Shown here in pieces: positions 1 through 11,065 of a stretch of DNA of 64,000 nucleotides. The stretch covers positions 116,782 to 180,781 of the forward strand of contig JAKIUF010000003.1 of the NCBI GenBank assembly GCA_021647705.1. Direction: 5' to 3'. This stretch comes from Gammaproteobacteria bacterium. Its GTDB lineage: Bacteria > Pseudomonadota > Gammaproteobacteria > SZUA-152. Position 1 is the first letter of the stretch, and each line of letters begins with the position of its first letter. The position numbers and the translations under genes are program-made. Below the pieces are notes generated by a model that was given only the letters and a program-made list of their open reading frames with translations, was not told where the DNA came from and searched no databases.

Positions 1-438
1 AACGCCGGTCTGTCGGTGTCTCGTGTGGGTGGTGCTGCACAAACCAAAATCATCAAGAAACTGGGTGGCGGTGTGCGTCTCGATTTAGCGCAATATCGTG
101 AACTGGCGGCCTTTGCGCAGTTTGCATCCGATCTGGATGAAACGACACGTAAGCAGATTGAACGTGGCCAACGTGTTACCGAACTGATGAAACAGTTGCA
201 GTATGCGCCGTTGTCTGTCGCCGAAATGGCCTTTTCACTGTTTGCCGCCAACGAAGGTTTCATCGACGATGTTGATGTGAAAAAGGTTGTGGACTTTGAA
301 GCAGCGCTGCATTCCTTCCTGCGTTCCAACAATGCTGACCTGCTGGCGAAGATTGATGCGAGTGGGGACTTTAACGATGACATCGCTGGTGAAATGAAAG
401 TGGCCATCGAGAAGTTCAAAACGTCTGGCACCTATTAA
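1..438 (+). CDS. atpA: ATP synthase F1 subunit alpha, C-terminal part (5' end outside window)
   Basis: This is the C-terminal third of the F1 alpha subunit of the membrane ATP synthase. The frame is open from base 1, so the gene begins before the window. The segment [12 protein letters not shown] near the start and [15 protein letters not shown] residues after it are hallmarks of the alpha-subunit C-terminal helical domain. It is followed 59 bases later by atpG in the usual order alpha-gamma-beta-epsilon. Only about 145 residues are visible, so nothing can be said about the nucleotide-binding domain. Identity is certain from sequence and context. Confidence 0.98.
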   Translation, partial: NAGLSVSRVGGAAQTKIIKKLGGGVRLDLAQYRELAAFAQFASDLDETTRKQIERGQRVTELMKQLQYAPLSVAEMAFSLFAANEGFIDDVDVKKVVDFEAALHSFLRSNNADLLAKIDASGDFNDDIAGEMKVAIEKFKTSGTY

Positions 439-497
439 TAGGTGCCTGACTTAAGGTCAGGAGCTTTCCGTTAGGAGCTTTTCGTTAGGAGATAGGC

Positions 498-1358
498 ATG
501 GCAGTCGGTAAAGAGATACGCACAAAGGTCAAAAGCGTCCAGAATACGCAAAAGATCACGCGCGCCATGGAAATGGTGGCGGCGAGTAAAATGCGTAAGG
601 CACAGGATCGCATGGCGGCATCGCGCCCCTATGCGAAAAAAATTCGCAATGTGATTCACCATCTGGCGCAATCGCATCCGGAATATAAACATTCCTACAT
701 GCAGGACCGTGAGGTCAAACGTGTCGGTTTTATTGTGGTCTCCAGTGATCGTGGTTTGTGTGGTGGATTGAATGCCAATCTGTTTCGCGCCACCCTGAGG
801 TCGTTGAAAGCGTGGGATGCAAAGGGTGTCGGCATTGATGTTTGCACCATTGGTTCCAAAGGTACCAGCTTCTTCAAACGACTGGGCAGCAACATTACTG
901 CGGAAACCAGCCATCTTGGTGATGCCCCGCGCATCAACGATATGTTTGGCACTATCAAGGTGATGCTGGATGCCTATGACAATGGCACGATTGATCGTTT
1001 GTTCGTGGTGTATAACGAGTTCGTCAGCACCATGGCTCAGGATCCTACGATTGATCAGCTGTTGCCGATTGAGGCCAAAGAAGAGAAAGAATACGCCCAC
1101 CACTGGGATTATCTCTACGAGCCGGAAGCCAAAGAGGTGATCACCGATCTGTTGACGCGCTATGTAGAATCACTGGTCTATCAGGCTGTGGTGGAAAATG
1201 TAGCCTGTGAGCAGTCAGCACGAATGGTGGCGATGAAGGCCGCATCGGACAATGCCGGTGACATCATCGACGAATTGAATCTGGCCTATAACAAGGCCCG
1301 CCAAGCAGCGATCACCCAGGAAATTTCCGAGATCGTTAGTGGCGCGGCAGCTGTTTGA
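498..1358 (+). CDS. atpG: ATP synthase F1 subunit gamma
   Basis: This is the 286-residue central-stalk gamma subunit, which couples proton flow through Fo to catalysis in the alpha3-beta3 ring. The N-terminal coiled-coil helix carries the family signature ([20 protein letters not shown] at residues 11-30) and the C-terminal helix ends with [12 protein letters not shown]. The middle contains [15 protein letters not shown], also conserved. The length matches the family. A purine-rich AGGAGATAGGC sits just before the ATG. It lies between atpA and atpD, as in nearly all proteobacterial atp operons. Confidence 0.98.
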   Translation: MAVGKEIRTKVKSVQNTQKITRAMEMVAASKMRKAQDRMAASRPYAKKIRNVIHHLAQSHPEYKHSYMQDREVKRVGFIVVSSDRGLCGGLNANLFRATLRSLKAWDAKGVGIDVCTIGSKGTSFFKRLGSNITAETSHLGDAPRINDMFGTIKVMLDAYDNGTIDRLFVVYNEFVSTMAQDPTIDQLLPIEAKEEKEYAHHWDYLYEPEAKEVITDLLTRYVESLVYQAVVENVACEQSARMVAMKAASDNAGDIIDELNLAYNKARQAAITQEISEIVSGAAAV

Positions 1359-1377
1359 TCCACTGGATCTTCAATAG

Positions 1378-2820
<1,443 letters not shown>

Positions 2821-2861
2821 CCAGCGGTGTTTTATTGACGGTTCAGAGAGGAGAGTAGGTA

Positions 2862-3290
2862 ATGGCGATGACTATGCATGTAGACGTTGTAAGTGCTGAA
2901 GAGGAAATTTTTTCCGGGCCAGCGACAATGTTGTTTGCGCCGGGAGCGATGGGTGATCTGGGCATCATGCCCCGTCACGCACCCCTGATGACACGTATTA
3001 AACCCGGTGAGGTGCGCATTGTCACCGAACAGGGTGATGACGAAATCGTGTTATATGTTTCCGGTGGTATGCTGGAGATTCAGCCGGAAGCCGTGACTAT
3101 TCTGGCGGATACTGCGCAACGTGCCAGCGACATTGATGAAGCCGCAGCGCTTGAGGCCAAAGAACGTGCCGAGAAACTGTTGGCCGATCAGAAAGATGAC
3201 ATCGACTACGCTGCTGCATCGGCAGAGCTTGCCGAGGCCATGGCGCAGTTGCAGGCGATTTCGCGTTTGCGGAAAAAAGTCGGGCGGTAA
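2862..3290 (+). CDS. atpC: ATP synthase F1 subunit epsilon
   Basis: This 142-residue protein has the N-terminal beta-sandwich ([16 protein letters not shown], then [14 protein letters not shown]) and the C-terminal two-helix hairpin ending in LRKKVGR that define the epsilon subunit. Epsilon sits at the foot of the central stalk and restrains ATP hydrolysis. The start is supported by GAGAGGAGAGTAGGTA immediately upstream. It is the last gene of the operon, with an intrinsic terminator 22 bases after the stop. Confidence 0.97.
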   Translation: MAMTMHVDVVSAEEEIFSGPATMLFAPGAMGDLGIMPRHAPLMTRIKPGEVRIVTEQGDDEIVLYVSGGMLEIQPEAVTILADTAQRASDIDEAAALEAKERAEKLLADQKDDIDYAAASAELAEAMAQLQAISRLRKKVGR

Positions 3291-3311
3291 GTTCATTGAT
3301 AAACAAGCAAT

Positions 3312-3341
3312 AAAAAAGGGCGGTTTTTACCGCCCTTTTTT
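3312..3341 (+). terminator. Intrinsic terminator of the atp operon
   Basis: A run of A, the stem GGGCGGT, a TTTT loop, the complementary ACCGCCC and a run of T form a compact GC-rich hairpin with a U-tract. It lies just downstream of atpC and is symmetric enough to work in both directions. Confidence 0.93.
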
Positions 3342-3376
3342 ATTGCCGTGAATGTATTACTAGAATGCGAATAAAA

Positions 3377-3668
3377 ATGCGAATTAAGCGCTAAATCGTT
3401 TTGTTAGCGCTTTCGTTACTGAAAATACCGTCATTGTGGCATGTTTTTAGCCGGAATCCAGAAGCTTACTTCCTCCGGACAAATGCTCCGGTGCATGGGG
3501 AAATGATGTTTAGTGGTGCTGGCAAATGACGTGTTATAAACACAGAGGTCGCAGAGACGCAGAGGGTACAGAGTGTTTAGTGTTTTTCTCTGCGGTCTCT
3601 GCGACCTTTGCGTTAAATACCCGGTGGGGTTAAAAACAGCATGTTTTCAGCACTTAATTCACATTTAA
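3377..3668 (-). repeat. Dispersed intergenic repeat, copy A (subfamily 1)
   Basis: Read on the minus strand, this starts with the shared leader AAATGTGAATTAAGTGCTG, continues through CCGGGTATTTAACGCAAAGG, then a long imperfect hairpin built from GCAGAG and GCAAAGG units (about 3540-3620), and TTATAACACGTCA. The same order occurs in the copies at 9873 and 13171. A second, inverted leader-like sequence (ATGCGAATTAAGCGCTAAAT) lies at 3377-3396, so the segment is bounded by inverted copies of the leader. It fills the atpC-glmU gap and no gene is seen in it. Confidence 0.75.
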
Positions 3669-3739
3669 ACCATAGTCTAACGCGTAATTTAAGGCCATAA
3701 TCCAAGCCATATTTTATTTCATAGGGACTGGTATTTGTT

Positions 3740-5122
3740 ATGTCTGTTGATTTATCACTTAGCGTTGTAGTGCTGGCCGCCGGTCAGGGTACACGCATGA
3801 AATCCACCTTACCCAAAGTCTTGCACTGTATTGCAGGTCGGCCATTGGTGGAACACGTCATCACCGATGCGCAGGAGCTGGGTGCGACGGATATTCATAT
3901 TGTATTTGGTCATGGTGGTGAGCAGGTACAACAAGCCTTGTCATCTTATGACCTCAACTGGGTGGAACAAACAAAACAACTGGGTACTGGCCACGCTGTC
4001 GAACAGGCGCTGCCTGCCATTCCCGATGATCATCTGGTGTTGCTGTTATACGGCGATGTACCACTGATTACTGTACAGACCCTGCAACGACTTATTGCTG
4101 CTACGGAGGGTAATGCCCTGGCTCTGCTGACGGCGAAACTGGCCGATCCTACCGGTTATGGCCGCATCGTGCGTGATGCTGCGGGAAAAGTGCAATGTAT
4201 TGTCGAGCAAAAAGATGCCAGTACAGATCAACTGTCCATCGATGAAATCAATACAGGCATGTTGGCGGTAAAAGCGGACAGGCTGAAAAAATGGATTGCC
4301 GCACTGGATAACAACAATGCCCAGGGCGAGTTTTATTTGACGGATATTGTTGGTTTTGCCGTGGCGGATGGTGTTGTTATCAACACTGCAAACCCGGATG
4401 AAATTTGTGAAATTGAAGGCGTGAACAACAAACGCCAACTGGCTGAATTGGAGCGGGCTTATCAACTACGGCAGGCACGACAACTGATGGAGGCTGGCTT
4501 GACCTTGCGAGACCCCGCTCGTTTCGATTTGCGCGGCGAACTTATTATTGGCCGGGATGTTGAAATTGATATCAATGTGCTTATCGAAGGTCGAGTGGAA
4601 CTGGCGGATGGCGTACAGGTTGGCCCTAACGTGATACTGAAAAATGTCAGCATCGGTGCAGGCACACAAATACATGCCAACAGCCTGTTGGAAGAAAGTA
4701 TCACGGGTACACAGTGCGATATTGGCCCCTATGCTCGCTTGCGACCGCAGACAAATCTGGCGAATAAAGTAAAAGTGGGTAATTTTGTCGAAATCAAAAA
4801 ATCCAACATCGCCGATGGCAGTAAAATAAACCATCTGAGTTATGTAGGCGACACGACGATGGGTAACGATGTGAACGTGGGCGCAGGTACGATTACCTGT
4901 AATTACGACGGAGCGAATAAGTATCAGACGATTATTGGTGATAACGTATTCATCGGCTCTGACACGCAACTCGTTGCGCCTGTGGTTATCGCTGACGGAA
5001 CGACTATTGGTGCAGGATCCACTATTACCAAAGATACTCCGGCGGATGCCTTAACTCTGAGTCGGGCAAAACAGGTGTCGGTAAAAAGCTGGAAAAGGCC
5101 CAAAAAAATAAAGGAAAAATAA
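3740..5122 (+). CDS. glmU: Bifunctional N-acetylglucosamine-1-phosphate uridyltransferase / glucosamine-1-phosphate acetyltransferase
   Basis: GlmU makes UDP-GlcNAc for peptidoglycan and LPS: its C-terminal domain acetylates glucosamine-1-phosphate and its N-terminal domain transfers UMP. At 460 residues it is family length. The pyrophosphorylase signature LAAGQGTRMKSTLPK lies near residue 12. The C-terminal half shows hexapeptide-repeat (left-handed beta-helix) periodicity, with HLSYVGDTTMGNDVNVGAGTI and ITCNYDG as expected. The ATG follows a weak AGGGACTGG. Its partner glmS follows, separated by a repeat. Confidence 0.98.
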   Translation: MSVDLSLSVVVLAAGQGTRMKSTLPKVLHCIAGRPLVEHVITDAQELGATDIHIVFGHGGEQVQQALSSYDLNWVEQTKQLGTGHAVEQALPAIPDDHLVLLLYGDVPLITVQTLQRLIAATEGNALALLTAKLADPTGYGRIVRDAAGKVQCIVEQKDASTDQLSIDEINTGMLAVKADRLKKWIAALDNNNAQGEFYLTDIVGFAVADGVVINTANPDEICEIEGVNNKRQLAELERAYQLRQARQLMEAGLTLRDPARFDLRGELIIGRDVEIDINVLIEGRVELADGVQVGPNVILKNVSIGAGTQIHANSLLEESITGTQCDIGPYARLRPQTNLANKVKVGNFVEIKKSNIADGSKINHLSYVGDTTMGNDVNVGAGTITCNYDGANKYQTIIGDNVFIGSDTQLVAPVVIADGTTIGAGSTITKDTPADALTLSRAKQVSVKSWKRPKKIKEK

Positions 5123-5162
5123 AAGGAAAATTGTTCTTTCTGTTCATTATTCTGATGTAGAC

Positions 5163-5400
5163 CTGAATAATGAAAATTTAACGCAAAGGTGCAAAGATGC
5201 AGAGGGCGCAAAGAGTGGGAAGATAACGAACAAAAGAGATAAAAAATCTCAAATGCTATGGACTACTGTATTCTTTTTCGTGCCTTTACGTTGAATTGTA
5301 TGATGCGGTGATTCGTGGTCGAGAAACAGTTTGTTCCACTGAAAGTAAATCAGTGATTTTATTTAGTTGAATGTTTTGAGCGCTTAATTCACATTTAAGC
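5163..5400 (-). repeat. Dispersed intergenic repeat, copy B (subfamily 2)
   Basis: On the minus strand this begins with the leader AAATGTGAATTAAGCGCTC (5398 downward), runs through a TCAGTGGAACAAACTGTTTC segment and a CGACCACGAATCACCG segment, and ends in CTCTTTGCGCC, CTTTGCGTT and ATTTTCATTATTCAGG. The copies at 33423 (same orientation) and 47276 (opposite orientation) share this layout. It occupies most of the glmU-glmS spacer. Confidence 0.7.
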
Positions 5401-5486
5401 CTGAGCAAAGACTTTTATGGCAAAATTTGTTTTTACAGAGAGCGAGACCAACCTCGTTACTTGAATCTGGAGACTGGAAATTAATC

Positions 5487-7319
5487 ATGTGTGGAATTGT
5501 GGGTGCTGTAGCAGACAGGGATGTAGTGCCAATTCTGGTGGAAGGCTTACGTCGGCTTGAATATCGTGGTTATGACTCTGCGGGTGTCGCCGTATTGGAT
5601 GGTGCAAACAATCTGGACCGTGTGCGCTCCATGGGTAAGGTTGCCGCACTGGTGGAGGCAATAGACGGAAAGCTCAAGGGTAAAGTGGGCATTGCACATA
5701 CCCGCTGGGCCACTCACGGTGTGCCAAGTGAAAATAATGCCCACCCTCATGTTTGCCGCAACGTTGTATCGGTCGTACATAACGGCATTATCGAAAACCA
5801 TGAACAGTTGCGTGAAGCGCAAATTCAGGCAGGCCACATTTTCACCTCGGAAACCGACACGGAAGTCGTGGTTCATCAAGTCTACGACTATCACGTTGAA
5901 CAAGGGAAAGATCTGCTGTCGGCAGTGCGTGCTGCTGTCGCTGATTTTGAGGGTGCGTATGCCCTGGGAGTGATCAGCGCAAAAGAAGAAGGGCGTTTGA
6001 TTACCGCACGCCGGGGTAGCCCACTGGTAATAGGCGTGGGTATCGGTGAATATTTTATTGCCTCGGATGTGGCCGCATTGTTACCCGTCACACAACGATT
6101 TATCTTTTTGGAAGAAGGTGACATTGCAGACATTCGTCGCAACAGTTTGGTTATTTACAATGCCCAGGGCAACGAAGTACAGCGCCCCATCAAAGAAAGC
6201 GAACAGTCAGCTGACGCAGTAGATCGAGGTGAATACCGCCACTACATGCTCAAGGAAATTTATGAGCAACCTCAGGCCATTGCCGACACTCTGGAAGGCC
6301 GAATCAGCGGTGGACGGGTATTGGAACAGGCTTTTGGTGCAGGGGCATCGGACATTTTTGACAAGGTGCAAGGTGTTCACATCATCGCCTGTGGTACCAG
6401 CTATCACTCGGGATTGATTGGCCGTTATTGGCTGGAATCCATTGTTGGCATCCCGTGCAGTGTTGAAGTGGCCAGTGAATTTCGTTATCGCAAACCGGTT
6501 GTACGCAATAATTCTCTCATTGTCACCTTGTCACAGTCGGGCGAAACGGCGGACACGCTGGCCGGTTTACAAGAAGCTAAACGCCTGGGCTTTGGTCATT
6601 CCCTGTCAATCTGTAACGTGCCAGAAAGTTCGCTGGTGCGGGAGTCTGACCTCGTCTTGCTAACGCGAGCGGGCCCGGAAATCGGTGTTGCCTCCACCAA
6701 AGCGTTTACGACACAGTTGGTGGCGTTGATGTTGTTAGTGATCACCCTGGGCAGACGCAACGGCCTATCGGCAGAAAATGAAACCCGCATGGTGGGTGAG
6801 CTGGAAAAGCTGCCGGGTGAAATTGATCGGGTATTAAAACTCGACAAGCCCATCCAGGAAATTGCCCAACAGTTTGCCGACAAACACAACGCTTTATTTT
6901 TGGGGCGCGGCGCACAATACCCCGTGGCCATGGAGGGCGCGCTCAAGCTCAAAGAGATTTCCTACATTCATGCCGAAGCCTATCCGGCAGGAGAACTGAA
7001 GCATGGCCCGCTGGCATTGGTGGATGAAAATATGCCGATTATTGCGGTGGCACCCAATAATGAATTATTGGAAAAGTTAAAATCCAACTTGCAGGAAGTG
7101 CGCGCCCGGGGCGGTGAACTGTTGGTCTTTGCCGACATGCACTCCGAACTGCAACAGGCTGATGGCATACAGGTAGTAAATGTTGCACCCGTGGATGATG
7201 CCATGTCGCCTATCGTGTATACCATTCCGCTGCAATTGTTGTCCTACTACGTGGCCGTACTCAAAGGCACGGATGTGGACCAACCTCGTAACCTCGCGAA
7301 ATCGGTGACTGTAGAGTAA
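5487..7319 (+). CDS. glmS: Glutamine--fructose-6-phosphate aminotransferase (isomerizing)
   Basis: GlmS converts fructose-6-phosphate and glutamine to glucosamine-6-phosphate, the entry step to amino-sugar synthesis. I start it at 5487 because the protein must begin MCGIVGAV, with Cys2 as the N-terminal nucleophile of the glutaminase domain; an in-frame extension upstream would bury it. That gives 610 residues, the normal length. The two SIS sugar-isomerase domains follow (ACGTSYHSG and SQSGETADT in the first; [17 protein letters not shown] in the second). No glmS-ribozyme-like leader is seen, as expected outside Gram-positives. Confidence 0.98.
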   Translation: MCGIVGAVADRDVVPILVEGLRRLEYRGYDSAGVAVLDGANNLDRVRSMGKVAALVEAIDGKLKGKVGIAHTRWATHGVPSENNAHPHVCRNVVSVVHNGIIENHEQLREAQIQAGHIFTSETDTEVVVHQVYDYHVEQGKDLLSAVRAAVADFEGAYALGVISAKEEGRLITARRGSPLVIGVGIGEYFIASDVAALLPVTQRFIFLEEGDIADIRRNSLVIYNAQGNEVQRPIKESEQSADAVDRGEYRHYMLKEIYEQPQAIADTLEGRISGGRVLEQAFGAGASDIFDKVQGVHIIACGTSYHSGLIGRYWLESIVGIPCSVEVASEFRYRKPVVRNNSLIVTLSQSGETADTLAGLQEAKRLGFGHSLSICNVPESSLVRESDLVLLTRAGPEIGVASTKAFTTQLVALMLLVITLGRRNGLSAENETRMVGELEKLPGEIDRVLKLDKPIQEIAQQFADKHNALFLGRGAQYPVAMEGALKLKEISYIHAEAYPAGELKHGPLALVDENMPIIAVAPNNELLEKLKSNLQEVRARGGELLVFADMHSELQQADGIQVVNVAPVDDAMSPIVYTIPLQLLSYYVAVLKGTDVDQPRNLAKSVTVE

Positions 7320-7426
7320 AGACTGTGTATCAATGTTGTCAGTTGTGACTGGAAATAAGCGTTCGAACCTGTGTTTGCGTGGGAATATCGAAGTCTCCAG
7401 CGACCAGATAAATTATGATGAATAAG

Positions 7427-7660
7427 TTATGTGAATAGCTGAGCTATGGTTTTCATCGGAATAAACATTCTTGTTTTACCATTGTATTTACATGATTTCT
7501 CAAACTCATATTTAAAGTAATAATGCTCTGCATTATCGTTCAAACAATCAACGACAATTGCGTACGCCTTCATATGCACATTTATTTCCAGCAGATACTC
7601 AAGCCTCTTTATAAGGGTAATCTTTCCTAACCCTTGATTTTGATTGCTTCGTCCAGCCTC
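7427..7660 (-). pseudogene. Decayed GNAT acetyltransferase (C-terminal remnant)
   Basis: The minus strand holds an open frame of 68 codons ending at TAA (7427-7429). Its product begins GLGKITLIKRLEYLL, continues KAYAIVVDCLNDNAEHYYFKYEF and ends MFIPMKTIAQLF. This matches the C-terminal half of GNAT-fold acetyltransferases of the TacT/AtaT toxin type: acetyl-CoA-binding QxxGLGK, the middle AYAVVVDA..A..FY..FGFE and the final LFLPMKTIA. The N-terminal half is missing, and the frame is closed by a stop just upstream of QNQGLGK. No antitoxin is seen, so it is read as a dead remnant. Confidence 0.6.
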
Positions 7661-7685
7661 ATGTTAAGGCGGGTGGCAGCTATTA

Positions 7686-8105
7686 CTATTCTCCTAGTCC
7701 AGGGGGAAGAATCTCATATTTTGGGACATCTGCTGGAAACACTGCCCATTTGGGGGCTGATGAAGTGTAAATAGCCATTTGGGGAGAGAACTCATCGTTA
7801 TTGTCCAGTGTTGACGCTGCGACAGAATAAAAATTACCGACGGTAACCTCTACACATAACGTCGCGCCACAATCACCACAGAATTGATGATTCATGTCTT
7901 TTCCAGAATCCCCAAGGCGGGTAAAGTTTGATGGCGTACCTTTGGTAAATTTGAATTTATCAACGGGTACCCATAATCCAAACCATTTATCGGAACCGGT
8001 ATGTGTCTGACATTCTTTGCAATAGCAAAATGCTGAATTAATAGGTTCTCCTTCAAAACAGTATTCTATATTTCCACAACTACATTTTCCCTTATGTTTT
8101 TTCAT
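7686..8105 (-). CDS. GFA / Mss4-like family zinc protein
   Basis: The 139-residue protein has the cysteine pattern of the glutathione-dependent formaldehyde-activating (GFA) family: CSCGNIEY at residues 8-15, CYCKECQ at about 28-34 and CGDCGATL at about 75-82. These coordinate zinc in the Mss4-like fold. Family members bind small thiol adducts, but most single-domain members have no proven substrate, so no reaction is assigned. The ATG is preceded by GAGG five bases upstream. It stands alone on the minus strand beside the GNAT remnant. Confidence 0.85.
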   Translation of the reverse strand: MKKHKGKCSCGNIEYCFEGEPINSAFCYCKECQTHTGSDKWFGLWVPVDKFKFTKGTPSNFTRLGDSGKDMNHQFCGDCGATLCVEVTVGNFYSVAASTLDNNDEFSPQMAIYTSSAPKWAVFPADVPKYEILPPGLGE

Positions 8106-8275
8106 ATCAGCCTCAAAATAATCTTAAAAAGTGTGTTTGGTGTTGATTTCAGGTATGAAATTAACGGTGCTTCGGGCGATGTGTCAAGCACGGTTATATA
8201 TGTAATGCCGATAAAACATCCTTTGCCAAATAATCACCATCCATGGGTTGAGAGACGGAGTATAAACCCAGCCTG

Positions 8276-8293
8276 CTGACACCCTGGTGTCAG
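8276..8293. repeat. Short perfect palindrome in the 8.1-8.4 kb spacer
   Basis: CTGACACC followed by its exact complement GGTGTCAG with a two-base centre. It could be a protein-binding site or part of a small hairpin. The 8106-8396 spacer contains no supported gene. Confidence 0.45.
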
Positions 8294-8360
8294 TATGGCT
8301 GTTTTCGATCTCATTTTTTATGCAATGTTAGGCAATGAACCCTTTGGTTTCGAGTGCAGC

Positions 8361-8382
8361 GTGGGCACAAAAACGTGCCCAC
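8361..8382 (-). terminator. Hairpin downstream of the HemN-like gene
   Basis: GTGGGCAC and GTGCCCAC form a perfect 8-bp stem around a six-base A-rich loop, 15 bases past the stop of the HemN-like gene. No long U-tract follows, so it is either a weak terminator or one of the GTGGGCAC-type hairpins that occur as dispersed repeats in some gammaproteobacteria. Confidence 0.45.
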
Positions 8383-8396
8383 TCTTGGTGTTGGGT

Positions 8397-9821
8397 TTAA
8401 CCTGTGGCGGTATCGGCGATGCGTGTGACATCCGAGAAAGGCAGGTAGTCAGGGTCAAAAAACTGGGTGGCAATTTCATCGGCAAAAAAACGACCGCGTG
8501 TGGTAAGCCATACATGGTTGTCATCTTCTGCAATCAAGTCCAGTGCTTTAAAACCGTTTATCGTATTGCCAAAGCAGTGTTCGATGGTTTCTCCCGTACG
8601 TTCGGTAAACAGTGCTTTACTGACACGCGCATTTTTCAGCGGCAGGATAAAACAGCGCCGACGTTCGTCGTCCACGGTGCGAATTTTTCCACGATTGACA
8701 GAGACTTTTCCTTGGCGCACTAGTTGGTAGTAGTTTTCCAGGTTGGCATCGCCGACGTTCATGGAAAATACGCCGCGTAGATTGGACCAGGATGATACGC
8801 CCACGCCGGTGACATCGGCGAGGTCGCAGGCCCAGTCGCGCAGGTAGTGGGAGATGTCCTCCGCTTTGCGGGCGAAGATGCGGGTTTGGTGTTCACCGTA
8901 GCCGTGGCGTTCTGACATCATGATGCCAAGGTATTTCATTAGTTGAATGTCGTCGGGTTCGGGAAATTTTTCCGGTGCGCTGTTGTGTACTTTGAGGATG
9001 TTACCGTCGCGGTCTCCGTGCGGACGGATGCGTAACCGGTAAAGTTGATAACCTTCGATGTCCAGATTGACTGCGGTGAGTATGTTTTTGACCCAGTGCT
9101 CCACGGTTTGGCCGGGATAGGCGTATATCAGGTCGATAAAAATGTTTTCGATACCGGCACGGCGCATTTGTTGGATGGATTCCAGAGTGTCTGCATTGTT
9201 ATGGGTGCGGCCCATGGCGGCCAGTACCGGATCATCAAACGATTGCACGCCCAGGCTGATGCGATGTACGCCGTAGTCTTTCATGATGGCCAGTTTTTCC
9301 ATGCCTTCTTTGCCCAGCAGGGTGGTGGGTTCGGCTTCGATGGAAAACTGAGTGCAGTCGCTGAGATCAAAATGTCGGGTAAATGCGGCGAGAAAACGCT
9401 CCATTTGTGGTGGCGATAAGTAAGTGGGCGTACCTCCGCCGATGAGAACTGAGCTGGCGGGGATGGCGTCCATGCCCATTTTGCTGCGGTACAGAGCCAT
9501 TTCCTGTTCGAGATGGTCGAGGTAGTCGTCCACCTCTTCGGTCCGGGTTTTGGTTTTGGTGATCCAGTGACAAAAAGTACAGCGTGAAGGACAAAACGGG
9601 ATGTGGCCGTAGGCGATGGTTTTGCTGGCTGGGCGTTGGGCAAAATTCTCGAACAGGGCGGTATCGTCCATTTCGGAAAACATGGTGAGCGGTGGATAGC
9701 CGATGACCGGGAAAAACTGTTTGCCGCCGCCGGGCAGTATGCCGGATTGTCGCACTTCGTCTACGTTCAGCTCTGTCAATTCCTCGCGTGCGAGGCCTAT
9801 CCAGTCATTGATATCATTCAC
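8397..9821 (-). CDS. HemN/HemW-like radical SAM protein (coproporphyrinogen III oxidase family)
   Basis: Counted from the GTG at 9821, the protein has about 474 residues. The radical-SAM cluster motif CPSRCTFC (C-x3-C-x2-C at about residues 77-84) follows YGHIPF; then come GGGTPTYL, EAEPTTL, SLGVQSFDD and DLIYAYPGQT, the ordered motifs of the HemN/HemW/ChuW group. I prefer 9821 over a GTG at 9842 because CAGGAG lies eight bases before it. True HemN uses CxxxCxxC with specific N-terminal residues not obvious here, so substrate is uncertain: anaerobic heme synthesis, heme breakdown (ChuW/HutW-like) or another tetrapyrrole step. A separate genuine HemW lies at 12 kb. Confidence 0.8.
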   Translation of the reverse strand: MNDINDWIGLAREELTELNVDEVRQSGILPGGGKQFFPVIGYPPLTMFSEMDDTALFENFAQRPASKTIAYGHIPFCPSRCTFCHWITKTKTRTEEVDDYLDHLEQEMALYRSKMGMDAIPASSVLIGGGTPTYLSPPQMERFLAAFTRHFDLSDCTQFSIEAEPTTLLGKEGMEKLAIMKDYGVHRISLGVQSFDDPVLAAMGRTHNNADTLESIQQMRRAGIENIFIDLIYAYPGQTVEHWVKNILTAVNLDIEGYQLYRLRIRPHGDRDGNILKVHNSAPEKFPEPDDIQLMKYLGIMMSERHGYGEHQTRIFARKAEDISHYLRDWACDLADVTGVGVSSWSNLRGVFSMNVGDANLENYYQLVRQGKVSVNRGKIRTVDDERRRCFILPLKNARVSKALFTERTGETIEHCFGNTINGFKALDLIAEDDNHVWLTTRGRFFADEIATQFFDPDYLPFSDVTRIADTATG

Positions 9822-9872
9822 GTACAGCACTCCTGATGACACTTTGGTTACGACGGATGTTACGCAGGTCTC

Positions 9873-10056
9873 AAATGTGAATTAAACGCTAAAAACATTT
9901 GTATTAAGCATCATCGGGTATTTAACGCAGAGGTCGCAGCGGGCGCAGAGAAAAACACTAAAAACTTTGCGTCCTCTGCGTTTATAACACACCACTTGTC
10001 AGTATCATGACAACATAACCCTCCCAATACACTGGAACGATTGTCCGAGAGCTTCT
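9873..10056 (+). repeat. Dispersed intergenic repeat, copy C (subfamily 1)
   Basis: Leader AAATGTGAATTAAACGC at 9873, then CGGGTATTTAACGCAGAGG, the GCAGAG/CTCTGCG hairpin, TTATAACACACCACTTGTCAG and CAATACACTGGAACGA. The order and much of the sequence match the copy at 13171. It is flanked by near-identical 18-base direct repeats (9856-9873 and 10057-10074, GATxTTACGCAGGxxTCA). The remaining spacer to 10267 shows no gene. Confidence 0.75.
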
Positions 10057-10267
10057 GATATTACGCAGGCTTCAGTCAGAATACGAGTTGTAGCATCATG
10101 TAAAAACCGTCAGTCATTGATTCATTATTCGAGTGCGTAACATCAGTCACGAATTCATATTTTCGCATCCTTGCTGAAACAGGTAGCGGACATCATACCG
10201 TTATTCCATAGTGATTTTCTATGTCATTTGTTGCCGCTTGTTTGCATAGGGTCGCGGGGAATTATCG

Positions 10268-11065
10268 TCAACGACGTGGCCCGCTGAGTTTGTCCAGCCG
10301 TAGTCGATCTCGGTCATCGAACAAGCGTTTTGAAGCCAGCCACAGTGCTGCTGTCACTCCGAATCCGGTTCCGGCGCTGATCAAAAACATGATCAGAATC
10401 TGGTATTTCACGGCCTCCAGTGGCGGGCTGCCGGCGAGAATCTGTCCGGTCATCATGCCCGGCAGGCTCACCAGTCCGGCGGCAGCCATGGAATTGATAA
10501 TCGGCATCATGCCGCTGCGCATGGCTTCACGGCGAATTTCAGCAATGGCATCCAGACGCGCGGCACCCAGCATCAGGCGCTGTTCGATGATGGCGCGTTG
10601 TTGCCATGCTGTGGTGGTGAGCCGGTCCAGCGCCAGCGCGATGCCGCTCATGGTGTTGCCCAGCAACATGCCCAGCAGGGGTACGGCGTATTGCGGGTCG
10701 TACCAGGGGTCGGTGGCCACCATGGTGGTCAGTGCCAGCACGGTAATGGCGAAAGAGGAGATAAACATCGCGCCGGTGCCCATGCCAAACCCCCACCAGC
10801 CAGTGAAGCGTCGTTGTTGGCGGGCCATTACTTCGCGTCCAGCAGCCAGCAGCATGACCAGCGAGATGCCAGTTACCCAGAGTAAATCCACATTAGCAAA
10901 CAGTGCCTTCAGCACCAGCCCGATGAGTAGCAGTTGCACCACGGTACGTGTGCCTGCAATGAGCAATTGTCCGCTGAGGCCCAGTTGCATGCGCCAGCTC
11001 AGTGCAGCCATGGCCAGCACCAGTCCGGCGGCGAGGGAGAGATCCACGGCACTAAGCGTGATCAT
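10268..11065 (-). CDS. fetB: FetB-type ABC transporter permease (UPF0014), probable iron/metal exporter
   Basis: This 265-residue membrane protein has about seven hydrophobic segments. It carries motifs of the FetB/UPF0014 family: AGTRTVVQLLLIG, VPLLGMLLGNTMSGIALALDRL, EQRLMLGA and LPGMMTGQILAGSPPLEAVKYQI. In E. coli the FetAB pair exports iron and improves resistance to peroxide; the same role is inferred here. The start overlaps the end of the ATPase gene by four bases (ATGA), so the two are translationally coupled. Confidence 0.9.
   Translation of the reverse strand: MITLSAVDLSLAAGLVLAMAALSWRMQLGLSGQLLIAGTRTVVQLLLIGLVLKALFANVDLLWVTGISLVMLLAAGREVMARQQRRFTGWWGFGMGTGAMFISSFAITVLALTTMVATDPWYDPQYAVPLLGMLLGNTMSGIALALDRLTTTAWQQRAIIEQRLMLGAARLDAIAEIRREAMRSGMMPIINSMAAAGLVSLPGMMTGQILAGSPPLEAVKYQILIMFLISAGTGFGVTAALWLASKRLFDDRDRLRLDKLSGPRR

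Noticed and set aside
471..1103. Long minus-strand frame opposite atpG
   Set aside because: It is a mirror frame of a highly conserved gene; His/Arg-rich composition typical of antisense translation.
5163..5486. glmS ribozyme in the glmS leader
   Set aside because: The spacer is occupied by dispersed repeat copy B and no ribozyme core was seen; glmS ribozymes are a Gram-positive feature.
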